A stretch of 64,000 nt of DNA from Isoetes taiwanensis (taxonomy: Eukaryota; Streptophyta; Lycopodiopsida; Isoetales; Isoetaceae), in the NCBI GenBank assembly GCA_021234155.1, contig JAJEKV010000102.1, positions 1,542,456-1,606,455 on the forward strand, read 5' to 3'. The notes beneath the pieces are model-generated. The model saw only the letters and a list, made by a program, of their open reading frames with translations, searched no databases and was not told the origin of the DNA. Made by a program: the position numbers and the translations under genes. Within the stretch, counting starts at the first letter, position 1, and every line of letters starts with the position of its first letter. This document shows, piece after piece, positions 21,548 through 34,132 of the stretch.

Positions 21548-21561
21548 GCTCGAGCTTACCA
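21548..21561 (-). other. Primer binding site, copy 2 (damaged)
   Basis: Minus strand reads TGGTAAGCTCGAGC beside the LTR. It is identified by position and by the flanking sequence shared with copy 5. Confidence 0.45.
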
Positions 21562-21562
21562 C

Positions 21563-23251
21563 TTAAAACGCCCCTTTACTCATATACGTGTGCACTCACC
21601 GTGATACAAACATGAGTTCATCCCCATACCAAAAAGGGGACTTACATGCCGGCCCTCCAATGCTCCTTCAACATATCACCGCAACCTGCGACGGGTTCCA
21701 AATTGGGAAGAGTGAAGGGGTATTTACCCCGCCTCCTCGGGTCTACCTAGCCGCTGTCCCAAGAATGCTTAAACATACATGTCAAGATATAACATAAGCA
21801 CATAGCCACCTCAAGGGTGGTCCATCACATCCGTTTTTCTTAAAACAAGGTGAGCACAATACATATTAGGGAGTTCTACCTAAGGCTCTGACTAAGGGAA
21901 TGACCGACGGCTTAATTTCCCCAGAGATCATTGCGCATGTAATTCATAGCAATGGATTTGGCTGGCATAAGAACATGGGCGGTAGGTTGTCCACTCCATC
22001 CGCCCCTCCCGTGCACACACTTTTGCGCAGTAGGTTGAAAAGTGTTGGGACCCCGATCAGGCTTCGGCCGGATGCATAGCCGAAAGGGCTATTCCCGGTT
22101 CATCCTCCCAGTTCCGGATGGGGGGTAGGGATCACTCCTCCGTGAGATCTACCTGCCGACTGGTGACTAGAGGGCCACCGCCTTATTCGACCGAACCCAA
22201 CCGGAAAGTGAACACCACTTCACGGGTAGCCCCCATGCCTTGCCCACACGCAGCGGGCAAGCCATCATCACCTAGTCACAATGATCCCCGGTAGGCTTTA
22301 CACACCGTAGGGATCGCTCAAGAGTCGTGATGGAACCTCCTCTTCACCTGGCCCGCCCCTTCACCCACAACCCAGGTGGCTCTTTTGTACACAGCCTAAT
22401 CTATTGTGTGCTAGAGAGGCTAATCTAGGAGCATCTACTACCAAGCTTTAGGTCTCTACCCCCCTTCCCAATACAAGGAGTTCATAGAGATACATCATCC
22501 ACCTACATTCATAAGAGACTAAAGAACAAGATCTAATCTATATCATAGAGTTAGGTTCTTTAGTTAGAGGTCGGGTATCTAGGATCTAGAAGGTCGCTAT
22601 GGGCAATTTAATAGGCTAAACCCACTGATTCTATGACCCAAATAGGGTTTAGACTATCTAACTAGCCAAATACCTGATCCTTGGGTGGCTCCTCCCGACT
22701 GAAGCCTCACCATCCCTGCCGAGACGCCAATCAAGGAAAACTAAGGATGCAATTCTCCCAAGGTAGTTCTGAGGCATGGGTTTTGGCCGTGAGGCAAATG
22801 CAAAACAGAGTTCTAAAGCCCCAAAATCTAAAAATTGGGCAAGTTAGGGTTTCCCACCCTATATAGACAAGGGGTTGGTTAGGTTTCCAATTATCCTCTT
22901 TGGCATGTGGGATAATTGGAAATGGGCCCACTTGCCTTTAAGGGCTAGGGTGGCTAAATGTGCACACATGGAAATGTGGTGCCCACATTAATGTGTACAT
23001 TGGAAAATGTGCACATTAATTGCACCTATAGGTGTGGCCCACTTGGCATGAAGTGTCCACTTGAATGTAGCCCACATTAATGTGTACATTGGAAAAATGT
23101 GCACATTAATAGTTGCACCTATTTTCTCGCGAAGTTGCCCCCAGGGCTACCCACTGCTACACGCTAGCGCATTATCGCCAGCTGAAAGTGGTGCGCGCGA
23201 TTACGAGCAGTACTTTAACGCCCCGGGGCGATACCGCGGCCGAACGCCACA
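21563..23251 (-). repeat. LTR between units 2 and 3
   Basis: About 1.69 kb, ending in AACGCCACA before the polypurine tract. TATA box at 22859-22866, with telo-box words around it and two copies of the CACATTAATGTG repeat near 22984 and 23072. The left edge is corrupted. Confidence 0.85.
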
Positions 23252-23264
23252 TTCTCCCCACCTT
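23252..23264 (-). other. Polypurine tract, copy 3
   Basis: AAGGTGGGGAGAA on the minus strand, directly before the 3' LTR of unit 3, identical to copy 2. Confidence 0.75.
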
Positions 23265-24113
23265 GAATTGATGCCGCTCAAGAAAGATCGCGGGTCTCCC
23301 CACCTTGGGATCAACCTAACCCGCAATCAACCCCGATACATACGATAACTACCATAATCCCTACACATTTATTAAGATTACCTTAAGGTAATATTTTTAG
23401 GACATTATCACAACATTATATTATGAAATACTTAGCACTTCATAACATCATTAAAACAGTTACCCAATAATTCACTTAACATGACAATTAAGTTTATCAA
23501 AATTAAAATTAACGTCCTGAGGTTTCTTTTTCATTCCTTGCAACACATTCAAACAAAATTTGTGTGTTGTAAGTCTTCGTGAGTTTCGACCTCCTTGCCC
23601 TCCGAGCTTCTATTGGCCCTGACAGTCTAATACTTACGCTAGTACCATTTAATTATTAATAAAATTTTGGTTATATGGTGACCACCCCACCTATCTACAT
23701 GGATGCATGGCTAATCTCCCTAAGGGAAGAGGGTGAATCTTCCATTATGGTCGTGGAGACAAATGCTTATATGCCTATATGCCGCCATGCCTACACCCTA
23801 GTTGCCCAAAGGAGGATAGGTCCTTCCCCAGATATGGGCGTGAAGGCCTCGATTCCTCCTATCAAAGCATATATGGGGCTAGAGGTGCTTTTCCTATCGG
23901 CATTCCTTCATGACCTCCTTTTCTCTCGAGGTCGCCTACTCGGGGGACGGGTAGACTTTCTAATCTACCTTCCACTCACCAAGGAAACGCCGTCATGCCT
24001 ACATTGACATTGCACCACTTCTAGAGATCACCGTAGGGTCCCATCATCGAACAACGCATGCAATTCTACTAAGCATAGGTTGCATGCGTAGATTAATCTT
24101 AATTACACAAGAA
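23265..24113 (-). other. 3' non-coding region, copy 3
   Basis: Same conserved approximately 850-base stretch as in copy 2, AT-rich in its first half, with no credible sense ORF. Confidence 0.65.
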
Positions 24114-27100
24114 TTAACCTACACAAATCGACATGCCCGAGCCGATTTCTTCTGGAGATGACCTTGCCGTCCCATTGCTCCATAAACCGTGGATACCGCT
24201 TACTAAATCTTTCTTAAGTACCCACGTCAGCCTTTCCATCGTAAGTGTTTCCACTTGACCAAATATCGAGGAATTCTGATCTCCTCGCTTTCTTGAAAGC
24301 TTTATCAAGAATCAATTTCGAACTATTTCCAAATGCCCTCCGCCATTTCCAACAATGTTGAGAATCCAAGACTTCGCTGATTTGGAGTATGCTTTTCAAC
24401 AAACTCACGCGGAAGACCTTATGAATCTTTAGGTGTGCCGGCAAGTCTAGCTTGTAGGATTGATTACCTACCCTCTGACTATTCCAAAGGTCCAGCCCAC
24501 CTTGGAGCAAGCTTGCAATTCCCCGATCCCGAAGCTTACCGCTTCACCTTGATCTTGAGCCAAACATCATCTCCAACTTTGAACTCTCTTATCGCTCGAT
24601 GCTTGCTCTACGATGCTCTTTTCGACGACTTCTTGCCGCTAGCGATAACCTCGAACTTCTTCCACAAGCCGCCGCATATCGCCAACATCTCGCCGCGAAA
24701 CTTCCACTTTTGACACGGGTTGTGCCAAGTATCCGAGTTAGGGCAATCGATAGCCGTGAATTGATCATAAACCAGCGACATTTGGGATGATTCCCGCTTG
24801 GTGCTATTGTATGCAAACCCACCAAGTGAATAAATTCTTCCCACATACTTTGCTTATTCCGCATATAGTTTCAGTAGCATGTCCTCTAAAATCCCCATTG
24901 GTCCGGCCTCCGCCCGCCATCCGTCTGAGGATGATATGCCGCTCATGGATAGCTTCGCCTCGATTGTCGCGAAAGAGGTCTTGCCAAAAGGCGCCATGAA
25001 CTTTGGATCCCTCGCTTCTGGAGATGATCTCCCTTGGCATGCCATGAAGCCCCAAGATCTCTTTGGTGAAGAGCTTTGCTTGTATCCATAGTCAGATCTG
25101 TGGTCCCGCAAGGCACAAAATGTGCCATCTTAGACAACTTGTTTCGACCACTACCATCAAGGCATCCTTCCCTCTTGTCGTTTTTGGGAGTCCCGTGATG
25201 AAAATCCATGCCGATTACTCTCCCACTTAGCGGCACCGCTAATGGCTCCAATGCCCCGAATTAAGTGCTCCGCCTTTGTCTCACACATACATAGCGGCAT
25301 TCCTTGATGTAGCGAGCCACCGCTTTTCATTCCCCGCCAATAATAGCCGCTGCGTGACTTTGAAAATATGTTTTCATGAATCCCGCATGGCCAGCTATTG
25401 GGCTGTTGTGCGGTCGGAGGATCAATTTCCTTACACCGGGATTCGGCACGCACAACTTGTTCTTATGGTATAACAGTTGCCTTCCTTCTTAAAATGCTTA
25501 AAGGCCTCCCCGCCCTTATCCTGCTCTAGCCTCCCTAGAGACTTGCCCATACTTCCTTGAAATCCACGTCCCGTTGGCAAGGACTCTTCAATCTTTTTAC
25601 CAAAGTCACCGGAGATCGCCGAAATTGCATTGCAATGCACTCTAGTTGTCGGGATGCCTTGAAAGCGCATCCGCTACCACATTGAGCTTCCCCGGCTTGT
25701 AGACTATATCAAAGTCGCATTCTTCAAGGAACTCCATCCACCTTCTCTCTCTCAAAGTTGAGGTGTGGTTGCGCGAATACATATTGAGGCTCGTGGTCTC
25801 AGATCCAACCGAACTTCCTTCCCAAAAGGTAGTGCCTCCAAATTCTTAATGCCCCGACAACCGCAAAGTAATTCTTGATCGTATGGGGTAGCGTGTTTCG
25901 CGCTGCTCATCTTCCCCGAATCATACGCTACCACGCTTTTCTTGCATAAGACCGCACTGAGCTATCTTTACTTTCAAGGCTACCGCTACAAGCTTATCTT
26001 TCTCTCGGGTCCGACAGGTTAAGATCGGGGGCTGTTGTTAAAGCTTCCTTCAACAATTCAAACCCTGCTTGGGCTTTCTTTGTGCCAATGCTCGCCCAAT
26101 CTTTCACTTTCCGCCTCGCCAAGTCCGTTAGCGGGGCTGTTATCTTGGCAAAGTTCTTCACGAACTTCCCAGAGTACCGCTAGGCCGAGAAAACTTCGAC
26201 TTCATGCACATTCTTCTACCCGCCACTGAATGATCGGCTTCAATCTTTCAAGGATCCGCCGAGATGCCTTCTGCTGATATGACATGCCCTAGATACTCTA
26301 CCTTTCTCATGCGGCGGCGCCGACAACTTGGCGCATAACCGGTGCCTCTTCAACTTCTCCAAAGACTCTTCTCAAGTGTTGTACATGCTCTTCAAGGGAT
26401 CTCGCTATACACCAAAATGTCATCAAAGAAAACAATCACAAAGGTGTCTAAGAACTCCCCGAAGATGTCGCTCATGAGCCTCATGAACGCGCGTGGGGCA
26501 TTCGATAAGCCGGAAGGGCATTACCGTGAACTCATAGTGCCCATACCGCTGCTTAATGGATATCTTCCTCCTTTATCCGATGATAACCTGACCTTAAGTC
26601 GATTTTGGAGAAGATCTTTGCACCTTGGAGCTGATCCATCAAGTCATCTGATCCGGGGAGCGCATTTGTTCTTAATGGTGTGCTTGTTCAACCGCCTATA
26701 GTCTATGCACATCCTTAAACCGCCATCCTTCTTCTTAACGAAGAGAATGGGCGCCGAAATGGCGTAAACACTAGGTCTAATAAAACCTAGGTCAAGCGTG
26801 CCTCCCGCAATCGCTTTTTAGCTCCTCGGCCCTCCTGTCATTCTATATGGAGCCTTGCTCGTTGGCTTTGTTCCCGGTTCGAAAGTGCAATCTCGCGACT
26901 CAACTCCCCTATAGGGAGGAAGTCGCTTGATCTCATCCGAAAGAGATCATGGAACTCCGCGGATCAGCTTTAGCTACTTGCTTCGCAACTTGCCGAAAGC
27001 ACCTTTGTCTTCTTTTCCTTCCTTCCATTCCGGCTCACTAATCTCAAGCTTGAAGATGTATGCCACCTGCCGCCTTCTTGATGCACTTGAACAGCCTTTA

Positions 27101-28803
27101 GAAGACATGCACCGCATGATGGGGACAACTTCTTTACCCGCGGATTTCATGATCTTGCCGCCGCGCTTGAAAGGTCACTTTCCGCTTCCACGGCCGATAA
27201 TGGCCCCCGCCGCCCAAGGTACTCCATTCCTATGATCAAGTCATACTTGCCAATGCCCATTACTTCTGCCCCATCCGATATTAATCCCCGCAAGTCGATG
27301 TTGAAGTTAATTCTCTTGCCGCCGCCCTCCTTCACTCGCACCACTTGCTAAGACAACGGGTTTTGGCTTTGACTTTAGCGGCTTCAACTTCAACATTTGA
27401 ACCATTCTCGGGGATGCAAAGTTATGGCTACTTCCCCGAAGTCTATCAAGACTATGAAGGACTTGGCCTTGGCCTTCCCTACCGTGGAAATTACCTTATA
27501 CCGGCTCTCGCTTGCTCAGATCTATTGCGGCAAAGATATGACACTCACCACGAATGTAGTCGCGGGCTTCTTCGCCCGCCGCCGCCGTCCGACAGCGAGG
27601 CCCCAATCTCCCAACTCCGCCAGAGCCGCACTCATGACGTAGGGGCGCTTTCTTTACCCTATGGTTCGGCTGGAAGCACCTCAAGCACAAATTGCTTTTC
27701 TATGCACTCCCCGCCTCTTTTCCTTGGGCATCGCCGCAAAAGGATCGTCTTTGCTTTGGAGTAGTTTGACCCCTCCTGCTTGTCCTTGAAGGACACCTGC
27801 TTCTTCTCCTGCTGCTTCCCCTGGTTTCCACCATGTGGGGCTCTAGCTGGGCCTGGACTGGTTGCCCTGGGGCTATAGCTTCCTGTCGCCTTGCCTTTAT
27901 CCCCGAAATATCGCTAACATCGCCCGCTATTCCCGGTCCCCCCCCCGCAAGCTTATAGCCTTGGACTCGCTTCGATATCGTCCTAGGGTTTATTGCTCTC
28001 ACAAGCTTATGATCTCCTCATTCAGCCCCTCGATATAGCTTTCCACTGCATGCTTCTCTCCCAACTTCGGCACATACAGCCTTAGCCTCATGAATTCCTC
28101 TGTATATTTCTGGACTGATTTGTTTCCCTGTTGGAGCCTATAGAACTGCTGCATCATGCTGGACTTATGTTCCCTTGGGAACGTAATGGCGCTTTTGAAG
28201 GCTTTTTGCAAACTTCTTGAACTTACAAGCATCCCCGCTAAGCCATGTGCCTTTGCATAACCCTTCCACCAAACGCGGCGTTCCCTTCAAGTTGGTTGTT
28301 GCCACTCTTCCTTTGTCTTTATCCTTCATGCCATAAGCATTGCCGCATTTCATCTCGGCCCAGCCATGCCTCCGCTTCCAATCCCCGACTGCTTTCCCCC
28401 CCGAACCATTCCAGCCCGCCTTCCATACATTGCCCAAGGCGGAATCTACCTTCTTCCTCGGTAGTCGAGGCCCCGTGTCCCTTTGTCGCCCATCCGGGTG
28501 TGTTTCTCTCGCCTTCCCTCTTCAGTTGTTCCTTTGCCTTCCATCCGCTCGGTCCTGGCCCGCTCTTCCTCTTCCCTGAGTCGGAGTCCGAAGTCGAAGC
28601 TTGAGTCGGAGGAATCCGAAGCTGGGGATCTCCTTCTCTTGCTCCTCTTCTTGTCCCTCCCCGCTTTTCCTCGAAGCTGATGCTTGTGGCAATTGAGCAT
28701 TGCCCACCGACCCTGCTCCTGCTTGTGCGGCTAATAGAGCCTTTATCTGTTCAAGGTCCGTCCTCATCTGGGATATCTCCTCCTCTGGGGTCATGGGTTC
28801 CAT
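24114..28803 (-). pseudogene. gag-pol: Gag-pol, copy 3 (frame breaks; clean gag/pol junction)
   Basis: Runs from the MEPMT start at 28803 to the stop after SGMSICVG. This copy reads through where copy 1 splits: around 28060 the frame runs YTEEFMRLR...[13 protein letters not shown], supporting one gag-pol polyprotein. The first two Cys of the zinc knuckle (CLRCFQP) are visible near 27680. A patch at about 27757-27900 is base-for-base like copy 1, while sequence on both sides is corrupted. Confidence 0.8.
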
Positions 28804-29078
28804 TTCTTCAAATAAGTTCCTTGCCGGGGTGGTCTGGGCGGGGTCTGTTCTTCCCTAAGGTCTTGGCGTTGTCGCCGCCTTGAGCCTAGGCCTCTAACTG
28901 CATACACAAGTAATTCATGGCTATATGGTTAGTTTTACTTGTTCCCTCGCATTGTTTATGGTTTGTTGGCATAATTGTGGAGTAAAATATATCAACAAAA
29001 CATTTAAAGTGCAACAGAGATTATATTCATATATTATATAATATTTTAGTACAAAAGTCTCCGGGATCAAGAGTCTAA

Positions 29079-30591
29079 CTAGTCTTGAAATCACGGTAAG
29101 ACGGGTTGTCCTCAAGAACTTTTTAACTTGGGCCGCCCCTACCGAAAGTGACCCAAGTTCCTGATGATGCTTGCCGGCGAGCCTCCCCGTATGGCTCTCA
29201 CCAGGTCTTCTACCCCGCTACGGATGTAAGGGGCGCTAGCCATCGCCAATCTCGACGCGTCGGTGGGGGTATGGCGGTCGTCGAAGAGGTCAAGTGCTAT
29301 TGTCCTCTTGACTAAGACAAAGATAGTCGACGTTTGTTGCTATTCGAGCATGCCCTGCCGAAGCCTCGAGTGCAATCAGCATGAACACTCCTTCTTCACC
29401 TGGGACTGAATTTATGTGTTTACCGCTATTCTCCCATCCATCAGCAGCGTAAGTAGTACCCGAGCGACACGCCGTTGTGTGTCGTCAGCTTCTCCGCTTG
29501 TTTGGCCTCCAAATTTTGCCGCCCGTGCTGCATCGCCGACCTCAATTTCCTCACGGGCTCCTCAGAAGTCTTCAATTGTCGCGGTCGAGCCTCGAGGTCG
29601 ATTCCTTCTCCTTTGGCGGGGGGTGGTGTCGAAGGATTTCGGCATTAGGATGCTCGTGGTCTTCCCACGGATCCCCCATCTGTTCTTGGAGGGCGAGGAA
29701 CTCCTCCTCCGTTGGCGACTCGGCCACCCATCATTTGCCCGGAGCTTCTTTGTAGGCCCGGATATCGGAGGTCGTCTCCCACGTGTAGGTGTCGGCCTCC
29801 CTCACTTGAAGCGGAAAGTCTGAGGCTCCCCGGACGATGAAGTCGCCCATGTCGGTCTACCCGCCAGCTTGGTGGAGCAGTTCGTCCAACCGGCTCCCTC
29901 TCCCTCGCATTCTGGAAGGTTCGATGTCGCCGAGGAGTAGATACTCCTCTCCTTGATGATGATAGGGGCTAGGCTTGTGATGCCTAGCCCGAGTGGGGAG
30001 CAACTCGATGCCCTGCGGGCCGCCTTTCGAAATTGATCAGCCTCCTGCTCGCTTTGGCGCCGTTCGCCTCGAAGTCGAGCTCGTATCCTTCGTTGTCCGA
30101 TTCCTCTTCATCCTCTCTTGCTTCCCCGCTTCGCTGATACCAAGAACAAAGATCGCTTCTTCCTTAGAATCGCTATGGGGTCTACCTCCATCGGAGGGAT
30201 AGAGGTTGCCCCATCGGGTTCTTGGCGCCGGTGGGGATAAGAAGATGGCTAGGACTCATGCGGTGAGAGAAGTACTTGGTCCTATTGGTCGTCGAGACCA
30301 TGTAGTCGTGCCTCAAGCGCCTTGTTAGTCAAGTACTTGGCGATGTTGGGGACATCGCCCAAGGTCGCTTGAAGGGATGGGCGGGGAACGGCATCCTATG
30401 CAAGGGGACTTGGACAAGGGAAGGTCCTACCTTAGCTTGAAATTTCTGCTAGCACCGCCCTATATGCTTGGGTTGCATTTAGCGTGGCTTGATGTCGATT
30501 TCTTTCCCAAAGACTTGAAGATGTCATTGACATCTGCCTTCTAAAGATAAGGCATCGGCGCCACCATCGCACGAAGTCAGCAAAGGGCCAT
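29079..30591 (-). pseudogene. ORF2, copy 3 (frame broken)
   Basis: The same boundaries and TATA box as copy 1 are present, and fragments of the N-terminal domain (AYRAVLAEI) are in frame near 30440. The palindrome pair normally upstream has been pushed 2.8 kb away by the nested element. Confidence 0.6.
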
Positions 30592-30699
30592 TGATCTAAC
30601 AAAGAAGGGAGTATCAAACGGATGCGGTAAGCCGTGGAGCCGAAGATCGCCTAAGCAAAGGAGAGCAAATTTGCGAGTGGTGCCAATTGAGAAATGGGG

Positions 30700-30710
30700 A
30701 CTTATTTATA
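30700..30710 (-). promoter_or_regulatory. TATA box of ORF2, copy 3
   Basis: CTATAAATAAG about 110 bases upstream of the ORF2 start and about 120 bases from the nested insertion. Confidence 0.5.
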
Positions 30711-30830
30711 GAAAAGGGGAAACCTTAATTTTTGGATGACCTAGAATTTACTGAGATTAGGCAATTCTGGCCTATTAAGGGATGCAATTGCAAGTTTGAA
30801 GACTATTTCTAGGGTTTGAGCATGCTAAGG

Positions 30831-31637
30831 TGATACAAACGGTCTTCTCTATCTGCAAAATCTATCGCAAAACTAACAAACACGGTTAATCCAATCAACC
30901 TGGAACTCCGGATCAAGCTCTTTCCGCACTACTTATCCACCCAACCGCTCGATTTGCAAACACGCAAGTTTAAGCTCAAGTTCCTCCCAATTCTGAGAGT
31001 CTGCTAACCAGCTGGATAGCCTCTCTGAGATTCTCTGGAATTCTCTAGAGCTAAGGGAAACACTTAATTCAACACAAATTATCAAAAGATCTAGTGCAGA
31101 CAGACTTCTATCTCATACCAGACACTTCCTAGCCCCACAATTACAGCAGACGACCACTTTTTATGCTATTCTAAAAGGCTTTTGTAAGCTATATCTGGAT
31201 TTACCTTTTCCTTTTAAGCTAAATCCGACAGCCTTTTTTTAGCAATTCGGTTAACGCTACGATGGCCCTGTGAGCTAATTCCTAAGGTTCCGCTTAGTTC
31301 AGAGTCAGTTTCGAATTCATTCCGGCCTTTTTTTCTATTATAACAAAAGGGTCCTTTTTTATTTTCGCTTCATTTACATAGTCCGTTGTTTGTTTACTTA
31401 GGCAGTTATTTCGGTTCCACTAATTCCATCCGCTAAGTTGGTCGCAAACCGTAGCCCGCTTTGTTTTTATTAACACTTAGCTTTTCAATATATTGATTAT
31501 TTCAATGGTTCCTTTGTTAAAAGTTGTAATTTAAAACGCCTAAGGCTATACAATCAAAGTTAATAAAAGACCCTTGCCTCTGTGTTTGTTTCTGCAAATC
31601 CTTCTCTGAGCCACGCCCCCAAGCTAGTGCCATATCA
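30831..31637 (-). repeat. 3' LTR of nested element
   Basis: About 807 bases, starting TGATACAAACGG and ending GCCATATCA on the plus strand. Near-identical to the LTR at 32866-33666, with scattered small differences again at CTG or CG words. Confidence 0.9.
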
Positions 31638-31653
31638 ATTCCCTCCCTTCCCA
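31638..31653 (-). other. Polypurine tract of nested element
   Basis: Minus strand reads TGGGAAGGGAGGGAAT directly before the LTR. Confidence 0.8.
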
Positions 31654-31654
31654 A

Positions 31655-31878
31655 GGCTGATCGTCCTCGATCATCTGCCTTAGGGAGTAACAATCTTTCC
31701 CAAAGCTAGTCAACTGACTATCTGCTTTGCTGGAATAACCATCTTTCTTTCTAAGCTAGTCACCTGAATATCTGCTTTGAAAGGATTTTTTTCAACCACC
31801 TTTCTTTCTAAGCTAGTCACCTGACTATCTGCTTTGAAAGGATTTCTTCTAGGCTGGTAAACTTATCATCTGCCTTAC
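31655..31878. repeat. Minisatellite in nested element
   Basis: Four to five imperfect units of about 50-57 bases built on AAGCTAGTCACCTGA and TATCTGCTTTGAAAGG (clear units start near 31703, 31753 and 31810, with weaker ones on both sides). Confidence 0.75.
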
Positions 31879-32851
31879 AATTCTAAGGGTTAAAGCTTCG
31901 TCTTTGCAACCGCGCTTGCCCCTTCTAAACTCTAGAGCAACATTCATTTGAAAAAGAAAGTCCTTTCTTAACTCAAACTATGCTCAAACCATTCAACAAT
32001 CACATGTCTACACATACATTTTACTCTACTTGTTTTACCCACACATAGCCGATTTGAAGCCAACTTCTTTCATAGGCTTCCTGCCTTTTCTTTGTCAAAC
32101 TTAGCACGAGAACTCTCAGGGACTTCTTCTGCAACACGAACATGGGCAATCTCTGCAACAGGTCGTGCTACTTGTTTCTTAGCAGTTTCATTTCCTTTTG
32201 TTCATTTGAACCTCATGAATACGCAACCAACAACAAATATCAAGTTAAAATGTCTCCAAACAAAGGAATTACAAGTTTTCTGTAAGCTATAAACAAAGCG
32301 GCATATTGTCCTTGCTATCACATCTTAAAGAAAACTCAAGTAAGATTAACATGCAGGTATTCTCTGTTAACCCTAACCCTATGGAGCTTCAAGCATAACT
32401 ACCATTTCACTTCACTGGCATCATGCGAGACAAGCATATTCCATGCCTTTTAATTTATCTCTTGTAAAACTACTTCTCTTTCTCCTTTATGCTAACTGCA
32501 TTCACTATTTTCTTTTTACAATAATTTGCTCTCTATTATTAAACAACTGCAATTCACATATGCTTTCACAACTCATTTCCATCATTTCCATAATTTAGTA
32601 AAATAATTTACTGCTGTAGGTATCCCAATTAAACTATTAGATTGCTACGACATTCTTTTTAAAGGATTACTACTGCGGAAGATCTACATTCTACAAATTT
32701 TCTTCACCATCTAAGTTTTCCTTTTTCTATGAATGCACATCATAAAGATATTATCCAGTAATGCACTCAATCCAATCACTCAATCCTGACAGAACAAAAC
32801 CTGGAAACGTTGTAAGGCCCTAACACAGAATTTTTAACAAGATCAACTCAG

Positions 32852-32863
32852 GCTCTGATACCA
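32852..32863 (-). other. Primer binding site of nested element
   Basis: Minus strand reads TGGTATCAGAGC, a perfect match to the initiator-Met-tRNA site used by many plant LTR elements, two bases inside the 5' LTR. Confidence 0.9.
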
Positions 32864-32865
32864 AT

Positions 32866-33666
32866 TGATACAAACGGTCTTCTATCCGCAAAATCTATCT
32901 CAAAACTAACAAACACCTGTTAATCCAATCAACCTGGAACTCGGATCAAGCTCTTCCGCACTACTTATCCACCCAACCGCTCATTTGCAAACACGGCAAG
33001 TTTAAGCTCAAGTTCCTCCCACTTAAGAGTCTCAAGCTAACTACCGATAGCCTCTCTCGAGATTCTCTCGGAATTCTCTAGAGCTAAGGGAAACACTTAA
33101 TTCAACACAAATTATCAAAAGATCTAGTGCAGACAGACTTCTATCTCATACCAGACACTTCCGGCTCCCACAATTCTGCAGATCGACCACTTTTATGCTA
33201 TTCTAAAAGGCTTTTGTAAGCTATATCTGGATTTACCTTTTCCTTTTAAGCTAAACCGGCCGGCCTTTTTAGCAATTCGGTCTCACGATGGCCCTGTGAG
33301 CTAATTCCTGTTGTTCCGCTTAGTTCCGAAAGTCGGCTTTCGAATTCATTCCGGCCTTTTTTTCTATTATAACAAAAAGGGTCTGTTTTTATTTTCGCTC
33401 ATTTACATAGTCCGCTGTTTGTTTACTTAGGCGCTTTTTCGTTCCACTAATTCCATCTGTTGCTGGTCGTTACAACTGTAGCGGCCGTTTTGTTTTTATT
33501 AACACTTAGCTTTTCAATATATTAATTATTTCAATGGTTCCTTTGTTAAAAGTTGTAATTTAAAACGCCTAAGGCTATACAATCAAAGTTAATAAAAGAC
33601 CCTTGCCTCTGTGTTTGTTTCTGAAATCCTTCTTCTGAGCCACGCCCCCAAGCTAGTGCCATATCA
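32866..33666 (-). repeat. 5' LTR of nested element
   Basis: About 801 bases, the partner of 30831-31637. Plus-strand ends are TGATACAAACGG and GCCATATCA. Confidence 0.9.
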
Positions 33667-33729
33667 TAAGGACAACTACTGAACCTATTGTACAATTTGG
33701 AGATCATTTGGTGAAGAAATGAGGTTTAG

Positions 33730-33989
33730 GTCTCACGCGCTAGCGCACCGATTTTGAGAATGTCGAAATCTGTCCTGCGCCGACGTGTGAGACATGGGTC
33801 CTAATTGGGCTAGGCTTACTCAATTTAAGTGATCTAAGGCTGTAATTCCACTAAACTCATCGAAGTTAGGCAGAATTGACCCCTTTACTTAGTCGATTTG
33901 GAACTGCTTTTGGGCATTTTGGGCATGGTTCACACGCTATGCTACCGATTTCAGATTCTAGAAATCTGTCCTGGCGCGACGTGTGAGAC
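33730..33989. repeat. Palindrome pair normally upstream of ORF2, copy 3
   Basis: Copies at about 33730-33793 and 33928-33989. Right arms are well kept (GACGTGTGAGAC) and left arms are damaged. The nested element separates the pair from the ORF2 promoter. Confidence 0.75.
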
Positions 33990-34132
33990 ATCGTCTCAAT
34001 TTTGCTCAAAGCTCCAATTCAATTAAAACACAAGCTAGGGATCGATATCTTAACCTATTTAAACAGGGTTTGACACTTTATTTACACAAAAATTTCTTTA
34101 TATTAACAAAATTTTCCACTTATTTACAAAAT

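Larger units (their letters stand above)
30831..33666 (-). mobile_element. Nested non-autonomous LTR retrotransposon (2.84 kb)
   Basis: It has two LTRs of about 800 bases with TG...CA ends, flanked by the 5-base duplication taagg (30826-30830 and 33667-33671). The other four units give the empty site (CATGCTAAGGACAAC). PBS and polypurine tract put it on the minus strand. The 1.2-kb interior has no gag or pol and no credible ORF, so it must be moved by enzymes from elsewhere (LARD/TRIM type). It lies in only one unit, so it inserted after, or independently of, formation of the array. Confidence 0.93.

Noticed and set aside
32092-32292. 66-codon plus-strand frame in the nested element
   Set aside because: Opposite to the element's sense strand, short and featureless; the interior looks non-coding.
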